Shown here: positions 1 to 6,514 of the stretch, piece by piece
How positions within the stretch are numbered: position 1 is the stretch's first letter
Layout: the number at the start of each line of letters is the position of its first letter
From: Deltaproteobacteria bacterium
Lineage (GTDB): Bacteria; Bdellovibrionota_C; UBA2361; SZUA-149; JADLFC01
Length of the DNA: 41,355 nucleotides
Direction of reading: 5' to 3'
Assembly: GCA_020845775.1 (NCBI GenBank)
Contig: JADLFC010000095.1
Coordinates: forward strand, 1 to 41,355
The notes under the pieces: model-generated
What the model was told of the DNA's origin: nothing
What the model saw: only the letters and a program-made list of their open reading frames with translations
Databases searched by the model: none
Translations under genes and position numbers: made by a program

Positions 1-27
1 GAGCTCAATCTTCGGGCGAAGGCGAGA

Positions 28-1389
28 GTGCTAGAACACACCCCAGAAGCTGAACTTACAGAGTACTATTTAAGGTACTTACATGACGAAAAAAATCTTA
101 AAGCGGTTACCATTTGCTTTTCCAATCTGGAAGGGCGCTTCCACATGCTGGATTACGATAAGAAGTTCTTGCTAAAATCGTATAACAACCTCACCTTCGA
201 CGGCTCATCTATTCGCGGTTTTTCTGAAGTTCGAGAATCAGACTTAAGACTAGAAGTCGACTGGGGCTCATTGCGATGGCTGCCAACTGACGTCTTCGGT
301 CCAGGTAAGGTAATTGCCTTTGGCCGCATTCGCGACCGAGATGGCTCAGTATACGTGTCCGATATGCGAAGCCGTTTGCAGGAGCTAACCAATAAACTTT
401 GGGAAGACAACAAAACAGTTGCGAATGTAAGTGTTGAGATTGAGGGTTTTCTTTTTGAAGGCATCAACGCCGAGCAAAACTACATTTCAAGAAACGGCTT
501 TAGCTTCGTTTCAAGCGGCGGGTATTACAATTCGTTGCCAAAAGATCCTTTGCGCATTTTCATAGATAGCTTTGCCGAAGCTCAACGCGCTATGGGCTTT
601 GAAAATGAAAAAGATCACCCTGAAGTTGCGCCATCGCAGTTTGAACTTAACTATAATTTCTGTGATGCTTTAGTAGCAGCCGATCAAATTCAAATTTACA
701 AACTACTAGCTAGACAAGTAGCCGCTAACCAAGGACGCACTGCTTGTTTCCTTCCAAAACCAGTTGCCAACATCAACGGTAGCGGAATGCACACTAATAT
801 GTCGATAGCTCGAGAGGGCCAAAACCTATTCCACAGCGCAGACGGCCAAGATGGCCTTTCCGAGTTTGCCTGGGGCTTTGTTGACCGCCTCCTAGCTAAC
901 GCTGGCGACTTGTGCTTGGTTATGAATTCAAGCGTAAACGCCTACCGCAGGCTAGATCCAAATTTTGAGGCACCTAACCAGATTAAATCGTCTGCTATTG
1001 ACAGAACATCAATGGTGCGAATCCCATTGGCAAATAAGACGAGCGCACGCATAGAAGTGAGAACCGTCTCACCCGACGCTAATCCGTACCTCACAATTTA
1101 CTCACTAATACGAACCGGGTTAGAGGGGAATATGGGTCAGCCTGGAGAGCATAGAGGACGCGGAGGTCAAGCCAAACTACTGCCGATTGACATTTATAGC
1201 GCGGTAGAAAAGTTTGAAGATAGCTCCTATCTAAAGGAGATACTTGGAGATGACACTCACAGAAAATATATGAACTTAAAAATTGCGTCTGCGGATCGCT
1301 GCCCACGAGAACTCGGAACTATTGTAAAAACTGAGGAAATACTTTTTCACCATGAGGTGACTAACCAGTACCTCTGGTCGCGATTCTAA
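28..1389 (+). CDS. Glutamine synthetase family protein (GSI-like, divergent)
   Basis: Likely ATP-dependent ligation of ammonia to glutamate in the cytoplasm. From the GTG at 28 the product is 453 aa, close to the usual 440-470 aa of type I enzymes. Visible family motifs are FDGSSIRGF (residues 57-65), EIEGF with two metal-ligand glutamates (137-141), VAPSQFELNY (200-209), NGSGMHTNMS (250-259), NAYRRLDPNFEAP (304-316), IDRTSMVRIP (324-333) and RIEVR (341-345). MHTN instead of MHCH resembles Gram-positive GSI-alpha forms (MHCN). I cannot identify a clear adenylylation-site region near the C-terminus. The frame is open back to base 1, so the true start may lie outside the window, although AAGGCGAG just before the GTG could serve as ribosome binding site. 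A gamma-glutamyl-polyamine or other GS-like ligase remains possible. The family is sure; the exact substrate is not. Confidence 0.85.
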   Translation: MLEHTPEAELTEYYLRYLHDEKNLKAVTICFSNLEGRFHMLDYDKKFLLKSYNNLTFDGSSIRGFSEVRESDLRLEVDWGSLRWLPTDVFGPGKVIAFGRIRDRDGSVYVSDMRSRLQELTNKLWEDNKTVANVSVEIEGFLFEGINAEQNYISRNGFSFVSSGGYYNSLPKDPLRIFIDSFAEAQRAMGFENEKDHPEVAPSQFELNYNFCDALVAADQIQIYKLLARQVAANQGRTACFLPKPVANINGSGMHTNMSIAREGQNLFHSADGQDGLSEFAWGFVDRLLANAGDLCLVMNSSVNAYRRLDPNFEAPNQIKSSAIDRTSMVRIPLANKTSARIEVRTVSPDANPYLTIYSLIRTGLEGNMGQPGEHRGRGGQAKLLPIDIYSAVEKFEDSSYLKEILGDDTHRKYMNLKIASADRCPRELGTIVKTEEILFHHEVTNQYLWSRF

Positions 1390-1455
1390 TAAGACATTTT
1401 ATTACGCATGATTAAATAGCTGTTTTTTCTAGTATTTTATCGAAGTTTAAGTTGC

Positions 1456-1484
1456 TTGTATTAGTCGCGAGCTTGGGCTATGAT
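1456..1484 (+). promoter_or_regulatory. Candidate sigma-70 promoter for scpA
   Basis: TTGTAT (1456-1461), a 17-base spacer and TATGAT (1479-1484). The -10 matches 5 of 6 consensus bases, the -35 only 3 of 6. It places transcription start about 35 bases before the ATG at 1526. It argues against the upstream TTG start at 1484, which would lie in the -10 box. Found by eye only. Confidence 0.35.
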
Positions 1485-1525
1485 TGGCCCCAAGTTTTCG
1501 CGCACACAGTTATCTATTTAGAAAG

Positions 1526-2452
1526 ATGTCAGAGGAGCTGCTAACAAATTTTTCGAGCTTTCAGGCAAATTCCTTTGCCGTTCATTTGGATTGCTTTAGT
1601 GGGCCACTCGACTTATTACTACACCTAGTCCGTCGAGAGGAAGTGTCCATTGAAAAAGTAAACATGTCAAATATTGCAGATCAATATCTGCAGGTAATAC
1701 ACAGCGCAAAGGAGCTCGACTTAGATTTAGCAGCCGAATTCTTGGTCGTCGCAGCTACCTTGCTAGCAATTAAGAGTCAGCTATTGCTGCCAGCTTCGCA
1801 GGTAGCTGAAATTGCAGATGAAGAAGCCGAGGACAGCAGCGCTTACGAAGAACTGAGAGAAAGACTCCGACGTTATGAACAAACGAAACGCCAAGCTCAA
1901 GCATTGCGAAACATTCCCCAGCTTGGCGTCGACACATTTTCTCGATTAGATCGCTCACTGCTTAGACCAGATCCAGAAATTCTCGAATTATCACCAGACC
2001 CTCAGTCGCTAGGAGTGATGTTCGTTAAACTACTAGAAAGGATTGGCGAAACAGTCCGCTCTATTCGCATTCGCCTAGAACCGATTTCGGTTGTCGATTT
2101 CATGATGCGAATAATCAACACATTACAAGGACATACCCGCCCACTAACAGTTGTCCCTAAGACGTTCAGTGGGTTATTAAGCGCATTTAGGAAACGGTCG
2201 CCAATAAAAATCTTAGCAACACATGAGCTAGATGGCCGTGAAGCAGATATTCAGGATCGCCAGCTCATAGTCGGCACTTTTATTTCTATGCTCGAGTTGA
2301 TAAAGAGAGGATTTTTGAGCGCCTCGCAGAGCGGCGAGATGAGCGATATTGATCTAAGTCTTCGCCTGCGGACCAATGAGGAGATAAACAATCTCGAGTT
2401 AGCAGAAGAAGATAGACAAGATCGACAAGTCGTTGGGATGTCGATCGCTTAA
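1526..2452 (+). CDS. scpA: Segregation and condensation protein ScpA
   Basis: Kleisin subunit that bridges SMC heads and recruits ScpB in bacterial condensin. The N-terminal signature is clear: FSGPLDLLLHLVRREEVSIE, followed by an IADQYLQVI helix and a LAAEFLVVAATLLAIKSQLLLP segment (family helices that contact SMC). The C-terminal part ends in a winged-helix-like region (TFISMLELIKRGFLSASQ). A TTG at 1484 would add 14 residues. I chose the ATG at 1526 because the protein then begins like other ScpA proteins and a plausible promoter overlaps the TTG. The product is 308 aa, slightly longer than the usual 240-280. It is followed after 63 bases by scpB, the normal partner arrangement. Confidence 0.93.
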   Translation: MSEELLTNFSSFQANSFAVHLDCFSGPLDLLLHLVRREEVSIEKVNMSNIADQYLQVIHSAKELDLDLAAEFLVVAATLLAIKSQLLLPASQVAEIADEEAEDSSAYEELRERLRRYEQTKRQAQALRNIPQLGVDTFSRLDRSLLRPDPEILELSPDPQSLGVMFVKLLERIGETVRSIRIRLEPISVVDFMMRIINTLQGHTRPLTVVPKTFSGLLSAFRKRSPIKILATHELDGREADIQDRQLIVGTFISMLELIKRGFLSASQSGEMSDIDLSLRLRTNEEINNLELAEEDRQDRQVVGMSIA

Positions 2453-2515
2453 AACGACCTTCGTCATCTTAATTGCAGAACTAATTAACAGACATAACGG
2501 GGAGAACAAACAGCA

Positions 2516-3124
2516 GTGTTAGAAGAAAGTATTGGCAAGGACTCCTTGGTTCAGCGGATCGAGCTTTCAAGAGCCGCAGTTATCAGCGCCTTACTTTTTG
2601 TGTCCCCCAAACCGTTGACAGTAGAGACGATTGCGGAAGCTACCGATTCAGACATCGTAACAGTAGAGGAAATCCTAGAAGAGGTGCTCAGTTTATTCAA
2701 AGATGACGTACATGGCTTTTCTCTTCACGAGGTTGCCGGCGGATGGCAATTGCGCACTTCTACGCTTGCGGCAGATGCAGTAAAACGACTTATTCCACCA
2801 AGAGGCAAAAAGTTAAGCCGCGCGGCAGCCGAAACACTAGCGGTCATCGCGTACAAGCAACCGGTAGAACGAGCTGAAATTGAAAGCATTAGAGGAGTAG
2901 ACGCTTTGCCTACTCTAAAAACACTTCTCGATGGAAAACTCATAAGAGTAGTCGGACGAGCAGAGACCGCGGGAACGCCAGCGCTGTACGGGACTACTAT
3001 GACTTTTCTTGAGAAATTTGGCCTTAAAGATCTTTCTGACTTGCCATCGGGGCATGAACTCGAGGAACTGCTAGCAGAACCAGGCGAGGAAGAGGCTTTA
3101 GAAAACGAGAGCGCGTCTCAGTAA
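2516..3124 (+). CDS. scpB: Segregation and condensation protein ScpB
   Basis: Paired winged-helix protein that dimerises and binds ScpA in the SMC-ScpAB complex. Recognisable parts are the first winged helix (AVISALLFVSPKPLTVETIA, about residues 21-40) and the highly conserved LSRAAAETLAVIAYKQPVER block (about 100-119). AEIESIRGV, a GRAETAGTPALYGTT turn and a FLEKFGLKDLSDLP end then follow. Length 202 aa is typical. The start is a GTG preceded by GGGGAG (2499-2504). An acidic tail follows the conserved core. It lies directly downstream of scpA, and its stop is only two bases before the three-hairpin repeat element at 3127. Confidence 0.95.
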   Translation: MLEESIGKDSLVQRIELSRAAVISALLFVSPKPLTVETIAEATDSDIVTVEEILEEVLSLFKDDVHGFSLHEVAGGWQLRTSTLAADAVKRLIPPRGKKLSRAAAETLAVIAYKQPVERAEIESIRGVDALPTLKTLLDGKLIRVVGRAETAGTPALYGTTMTFLEKFGLKDLSDLPSGHELEELLAEPGEEEALENESASQ

Positions 3125-3126
3125 CA

Positions 3127-3254
3127 TTTATAGCATTTACAAAAAGGATTTTTGTAAATGCTATAAACAGCAAGTGCGTAAGCACTTGCCAATAAACAAC
3201 AAATACCGTTTCAAAAAAGTAAAATATTTAACTTACTTTTTGGAAACGGTATAG
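3127..3254 (+). repeat. Three-hairpin intergenic repeat, copy 1
   Basis: Hairpin 1 has perfect 19-bp arms (3127-3145 and 3149-3167) with loop GGA. Hairpin 2 has 8-bp arms GCAAGTGC/GCACTTGC (3170-3177 and 3182-3189) with loop GTAA. Hairpin 3 has 20-bp arms (3203-3222 and 3233-3252) around a 10-base loop, with one mismatch at 3213. The same 126-base layout recurs at 38373-38498 with six base differences, and identity continues for two more bases to 3254. Four of the six differences form two compensated pairs in hairpin 1. The element fills most of the scpB-rluB gap and ends 26 bases before the rluB start. No T-run follows any stem, so it is not a typical intrinsic terminator. Its role is unknown: ERIC/MITE-like repeat or cis-acting RNA. 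Confidence 0.9.
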
Positions 3255-3278
3255 AACAACAACTTTAACGACAAACTC

Positions 3279-4022
3279 TTGACAAAGCAGCGACTTCAAA
3301 AAGTTATCGCCCGAGCTGGTATCTGCTCAAGGCGCAAAGCCGAAGATTACATTGCAAACGGACGCGTAAGCGTAAACGAAAAGGTAGTTTGCGAACCTGG
3401 AACAAGCGTCGATCCAGAAACTGATTTAATTTGCGTCGACGGCAAAGAACTCAGAGCTACTCCAACAGTTCTCTACCGATTTTACAAACCAAGAGATGTA
3501 ATTACGTCAATGCAGGACACACATGGACGAAAAACCGTAGGCGACTTCGCTCGGCAATTGCCGACACGAGTATTTCCAGTTGGACGACTAGATAGAGACG
3601 TAACTGGATTACTCCTACTAACTAACGACGGAGAATTTGCGCAGCGAATGCTTCACCCACGCTTTTCAGTTCCACGCACCTACTACGCCGTTGTTCCGGG
3701 AAAACCCAAACAAGAAGTATTTACGCGCCTAAAACGGGGCTTAGAACTAGATTGTGGTTTCGGCTGCGTTTTAGATGCGCATGCAGTTAAAGCTTCTAAG
3801 AGAACTATAGAGTTATTCGGTAACATCGAGCGTGACTCAAGCATCATTTCTGTCACGGTGACACTAGGAAGAAAACATTTTGTTAAAAAAATCCTAGCCG
3901 CTGTAGGCTACCCAGTGAAACAATTATGCCGAGTCTCCTTTGGCCCCTACTTTTTGGGCAATCTTCGACCGGGCGAAATCGTCAAAGAAAGCATAAACAC
4001 CTCTATAATTGAAGCGATTTGA
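3279..4022 (+). CDS. rluB: 23S rRNA pseudouridine synthase, RluB/RsuA family
   Basis: Isomerises uridine to pseudouridine in rRNA. An N-terminal S4 RNA-binding domain (about residues 3-50, RLQKVIARAGICSRRKAE) precedes the catalytic domain. That domain carries the family motif GRLDRDVTGLLLLTNDG (102-118), with catalytic Asp105. The C-terminal part normally reads EGRNRQVRRM, but here is LGRKHFVKKI, a real divergence in an RNA-contacting segment. AAVGYPVKQLCRVSFGPYFLG then follows the family pattern. The start is a TTG with no obvious Shine-Dalgarno sequence. It is chosen because the S4 domain begins right after it. At 247 aa the length is normal for RluB. scpA-scpB-rluB is a widely conserved neighbourhood, which favours RluB over RsuA or RluE. 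Confidence 0.87.
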   Translation: MTKQRLQKVIARAGICSRRKAEDYIANGRVSVNEKVVCEPGTSVDPETDLICVDGKELRATPTVLYRFYKPRDVITSMQDTHGRKTVGDFARQLPTRVFPVGRLDRDVTGLLLLTNDGEFAQRMLHPRFSVPRTYYAVVPGKPKQEVFTRLKRGLELDCGFGCVLDAHAVKASKRTIELFGNIERDSSIISVTVTLGRKHFVKKILAAVGYPVKQLCRVSFGPYFLGNLRPGEIVKESINTSIIEAI

Positions 4023-4055
4023 CGCGGCAGTTACGAAGCTAACGCGTTCACCTAG

Positions 4056-4424
4056 CTACATCTTCGCATCGCTTAATTCTACATAACGGCACTTATGACT
4101 CACACAAGACACTACTCCCGAACCACAAGCAGGAACTCCACCTAACTCAGTGCACATTACTTCTACGCAATCAAACCTCGCGCGAAAGTCATCATAGCGA
4201 TCCTTGTTTACAGCTACGTCCTGCCCGCCATTGGCACAATCGCAGCAACCGTTAACAGCTTTCACGCAATCAGCATCCTCTCCGCAAGACTGATACCGAC
4301 CCAACTCGAACTGGCTTAACGGTTCGGCAGTCTTCCCATCATCCTCCACATCGCCCCAAACAAAATTTAGCGGCACCAGGCAGCTTAAGATTAAAATAGC
4401 CACACTCTTGAATATTGTTTTCAT
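4056..4424 (-). CDS. Cys-rich secreted protein of unknown function
   Basis: The 122-aa product has an N-terminal signal peptide (about residues 1-24, ending FVWG). The mature part is small, with ten cysteines at 47, 53, 60, 61, 63, 86, 91, 100, 107 and 112. The even number and a CGEDADCV...GCCDC pattern suggest a disulfide-stabilised extracytoplasmic domain. I cannot name a family with confidence. Short proteins with a CxxDxDC...CC pattern occur in several deltaproteobacterial genomes, but that is recollection, not a search. The start is an ATG with AGGA about 11 bases upstream. It lies 52 bases downstream of mgtC on the same strand and may be the last gene of a glk-mgtC transcript. Confidence 0.7.
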   Translation of the reverse strand: MKTIFKSVAILILSCLVPLNFVWGDVEDDGKTAEPLSQFELGRYQSCGEDADCVKAVNGCCDCANGGQDVAVNKDRYDDFRARFDCVEVMCTELGGVPACGSGVVSCVSHKCRYVELSDAKM

Positions 4425-4476
4425 ATACCGTTACATCCTAACAAAGAGAAATTCCAAACCAGCCTATCCTCACTAA

Positions 4477-5004
4477 CTAGTGAACATCATCGCTTTGGCT
4501 GCTTGGATTTTCCGCCCGCGTAACTACCTGCACCTTTGGCACCCTGGCACCAAACATTTTGTGCAAAACAACCGACGCCACTATTATAAACCAATAAACT
4601 ACAAAACTCCACAAAGCCACGTCGATTCGGTTAAAACCACAAGCCATTCCAATTCCAGCAGCTAGCCATATCATGGAAGCCGTTGAAATACCCTGCACGC
4701 GCCGATCGCTTAAAAATATTACTCCACCGCCAACAAAACCAATACCCGTTACAATTCCAGCCGCTACTCGAGTTGGATCATACTGGCCTTCCAATGGGTG
4801 ACCTGCGACTTGCACAGAAAGCAGTGAAAAAAGGCAGCTCCCCGCGCAAATCATAGAAAAAGTCCTCACCGAAGCAGCCTTTCGACGATAAGCTCGCTCA
4901 GTCCCCAAAGACAAACCCAATAGCGCCGCAAGCAGTAGCTGCTGCACGTAATCAGGCAATACAAATGAATGCCCCAAAATAGTTAAAACTCTAGCTACAA
5001 ACAC
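4477..5004 (-). CDS. MgtC/SapB family inner-membrane protein
   Basis: Family members are polytopic inner-membrane proteins tied to growth under low magnesium, acid tolerance and, in pathogens, virulence. The 175-aa product has the conserved N-terminal block LLAALLGLSLGTERAYRRKA plus SVRTF. The Gly-rich RVAAGIVTGIGFVGGGVIF segment (about residues 79-97) and STASMIWLAAGIGMACG follow. Four to five hydrophobic helices are visible, then a short polar tail. It lacks the extra cytosolic C-terminal domain of full-length MgtC and so resembles the shorter SapB-like form. The GTG start has AAAGAGAG upstream. It begins 21 bases after the glk stop, so the two genes are probably co-transcribed. Confidence 0.88.
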   Translation of the reverse strand: MFVARVLTILGHSFVLPDYVQQLLLAALLGLSLGTERAYRRKAASVRTFSMICAGSCLFSLLSVQVAGHPLEGQYDPTRVAAGIVTGIGFVGGGVIFLSDRRVQGISTASMIWLAAGIGMACGFNRIDVALWSFVVYWFIIVASVVLHKMFGARVPKVQVVTRAENPSSQSDDVH

Positions 5005-5025
5005 TGTTCTCTCTTTAGCCCCTTC

Positions 5026-6012
5026 TCATTCTCTACTCAAAACCTCACATAGTTTCTTAGCGCCACACATCGCAGCACCCCATAACCCGCTCTCCTCATC
5101 GACAATTAAATAAACCGGAATTGTGCTTAAAAGCTCATTATGCCTAGGAGAGCTTACAAACTCTTCTCGAAACGCCGGGTGCTTGACTAATTGAGGAACT
5201 TTAGCCGCTACGCCACCGGCAATAAAAACTCCCCCTAGTGCTAGAGTATCTAGCGCAAAATTTCTACATACTCGACCATAAAAACGCGACGCCCACAAAA
5301 GCGTTTCATTATGGTCTGCAAAACGAGCACTTACTTCAGATGGTTCTAGACACTCGCCAGTAAGAAACTCATGAATGCGGGATAGTCCCTTGCCCGATAT
5401 CACTTCATTGCACGTTAGGTAATCGGCAGCAGTTCTTGTCAAGACAAATTGAGCAAACTCTAACTCTCTCCTGGACTGAAGCGGAAAAGTGATATGTCCT
5501 CCCTCAGAAGGAACCACGATATAGTTTCCACCCTCTCTAACCGCAACTATGGCTTTTCCCAAATTGCTTCCTGCCCCAATAACAGCAATAGTTGCATCTC
5601 GTCTCGCCTTTCCATCGACAACTTGCGTAGCCATTTGCGCGATTGGAGACTTACAGGCATAAGCCTGGGCTACAAAATCGTTAATTAAACAATATCGTGA
5701 AAAACCATAGTCGCGCTCGGCACACGAAAAATCGATTTCCCAAGAAATATAAGGTGGCTTGCAGTAGACTCCGTCCTCAATCGGACCAGCAACACCAATG
5801 GAAACTATATCAGCCTCCTTTGGCGTAAGAGAAAAATCGCTCTCAGCCAAGTTATGCAGTAACCCCGCAAACGAGTTCTGCTCACTGGTTCTTAGCCATT
5901 TGCTACTTAAGAGTTTTATTCCTTCATCGCTTGTCCTAAAATGCGCAAATCTACAGCTCGTTGCGCCAATATCCGCAGCAAGAATTTCACTACTCATAAC
6001 TCTTGTAACCAC
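5026..6012 (-). CDS. glk: Glucokinase
   Basis: Phosphorylates glucose to glucose-6-phosphate with ATP in the cytoplasm. The product belongs to the Glk (non-ROK) family: an N-terminal phosphate-binding DIGAT, catalytic-region LINDFVAQA, adenosine-site GAGSNLGKA and SEGGHITFP. About 328 aa matches the family's usual 320. GAGSNLG replaces the common GPGTGLG, a mild divergence. Three in-frame starts are close together. I chose the GTG at 6012 because AAGGA lies 10 bases upstream. TTG at 6015 and ATG at 5997 (MSSEILAADIG) are possible. It is the first gene of a minus-strand run with mgtC and is divergent from clpS. Confidence 0.85.
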   Translation of the reverse strand: MVTRVMSSEILAADIGATSCRFAHFRTSDEGIKLLSSKWLRTSEQNSFAGLLHNLAESDFSLTPKEADIVSIGVAGPIEDGVYCKPPYISWEIDFSCAERDYGFSRYCLINDFVAQAYACKSPIAQMATQVVDGKARRDATIAVIGAGSNLGKAIVAVREGGNYIVVPSEGGHITFPLQSRRELEFAQFVLTRTAADYLTCNEVISGKGLSRIHEFLTGECLEPSEVSARFADHNETLLWASRFYGRVCRNFALDTLALGGVFIAGGVAAKVPQLVKHPAFREEFVSSPRHNELLSTIPVYLIVDEESGLWGAAMCGAKKLCEVLSRE

Positions 6013-6083
6013 CAAAACAAATTCCTTAAAAGAGAAGCTTACAGCAATCGAATATGCCCATGCATAGCAGCAATGTGATCCAG

Positions 6084-6112
6084 AATATATCTAAGCTAAT
6101 TAAACCGTCCAA
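6084..6112 (-). promoter_or_regulatory. Candidate sigma-70 promoter for glk
   Basis: On the minus strand, TTGGAC (6112-6107), a 17-base spacer and TATATT (6089-6084). The -10 matches 5 of 6 bases, the -35 is weak. The position in the glk-clpS divergent gap would give a leader of about 65 bases before glk. Visual match only. Confidence 0.3.
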
Positions 6113-6198
6113 CAAAAAAACTAAGTCTTTCTTATGTGTTAAAAGGCGTCAGCTTTGGCATCTGGCTAAGGCGTCAAATAGCAATTATAATAAATACT

Positions 6199-6513
6199 AT
6201 GCCAAGAACTAAAATTATTAACGAAACAGACATTCTCACAGAAGATAACATTGATGTTAAAGAGCCACCTATGTATCGAGTCATTTTATTAAATGACGAC
6301 TATACAAGCATGGATTTCGTGCTTCTTATACTTAAAAGCATTTTTAGAAAAAGCTCTGAGGAAGCAACTCGCTTGATGCTGACAGTGCATAATCACGGGT
6401 CTGCAACTGCTGGACTTTACACTAAAGAAGTGGCCGAAACTAAAATAGCAATGGTGCATCAGATTGCTCGTGAACATGAGTTTCCTTTAAAATGCCAAAT
6501 GGAACCAATTTAA
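6199..6513 (+). CDS. clpS: ATP-dependent Clp protease adaptor ClpS
   Basis: Adaptor that recognises N-end-rule substrates and delivers them to ClpAP. The 104-aa product has a short unstructured N-terminal extension. The conserved core is MYRVILLNDDYTSMDFV, with NDD...M lining the N-degron pocket, then VHNHGSATAGLYTKEVAETK. The family more often has a bulky acidic residue and -G- in the NxG/HxxG segment; HNHGSA is close. A GTG at 6136 would add 21 residues not typical of the family, so I chose the ATG at 6199, which gives the usual 100-110 aa. The stop lies one base before the clpA start, so the two genes form one operon and are probably translationally coupled. Confidence 0.93.
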   Translation: MPRTKIINETDILTEDNIDVKEPPMYRVILLNDDYTSMDFVLLILKSIFRKSSEEATRLMLTVHNHGSATAGLYTKEVAETKIAMVHQIAREHEFPLKCQMEPI

Positions 6514-6514
6514 T

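Noticed and set aside
1484-1525. TTG start extending ScpA
   Set aside because: The extra 14 residues are not seen in the family and the TTG overlaps the candidate -10 box.
6143-6176. Direct repeat AAGGCGTCA, 25 bases apart, before clpS
   Set aside because: Nine bases twice in a short gap may be chance, and there is no further support for an operator.
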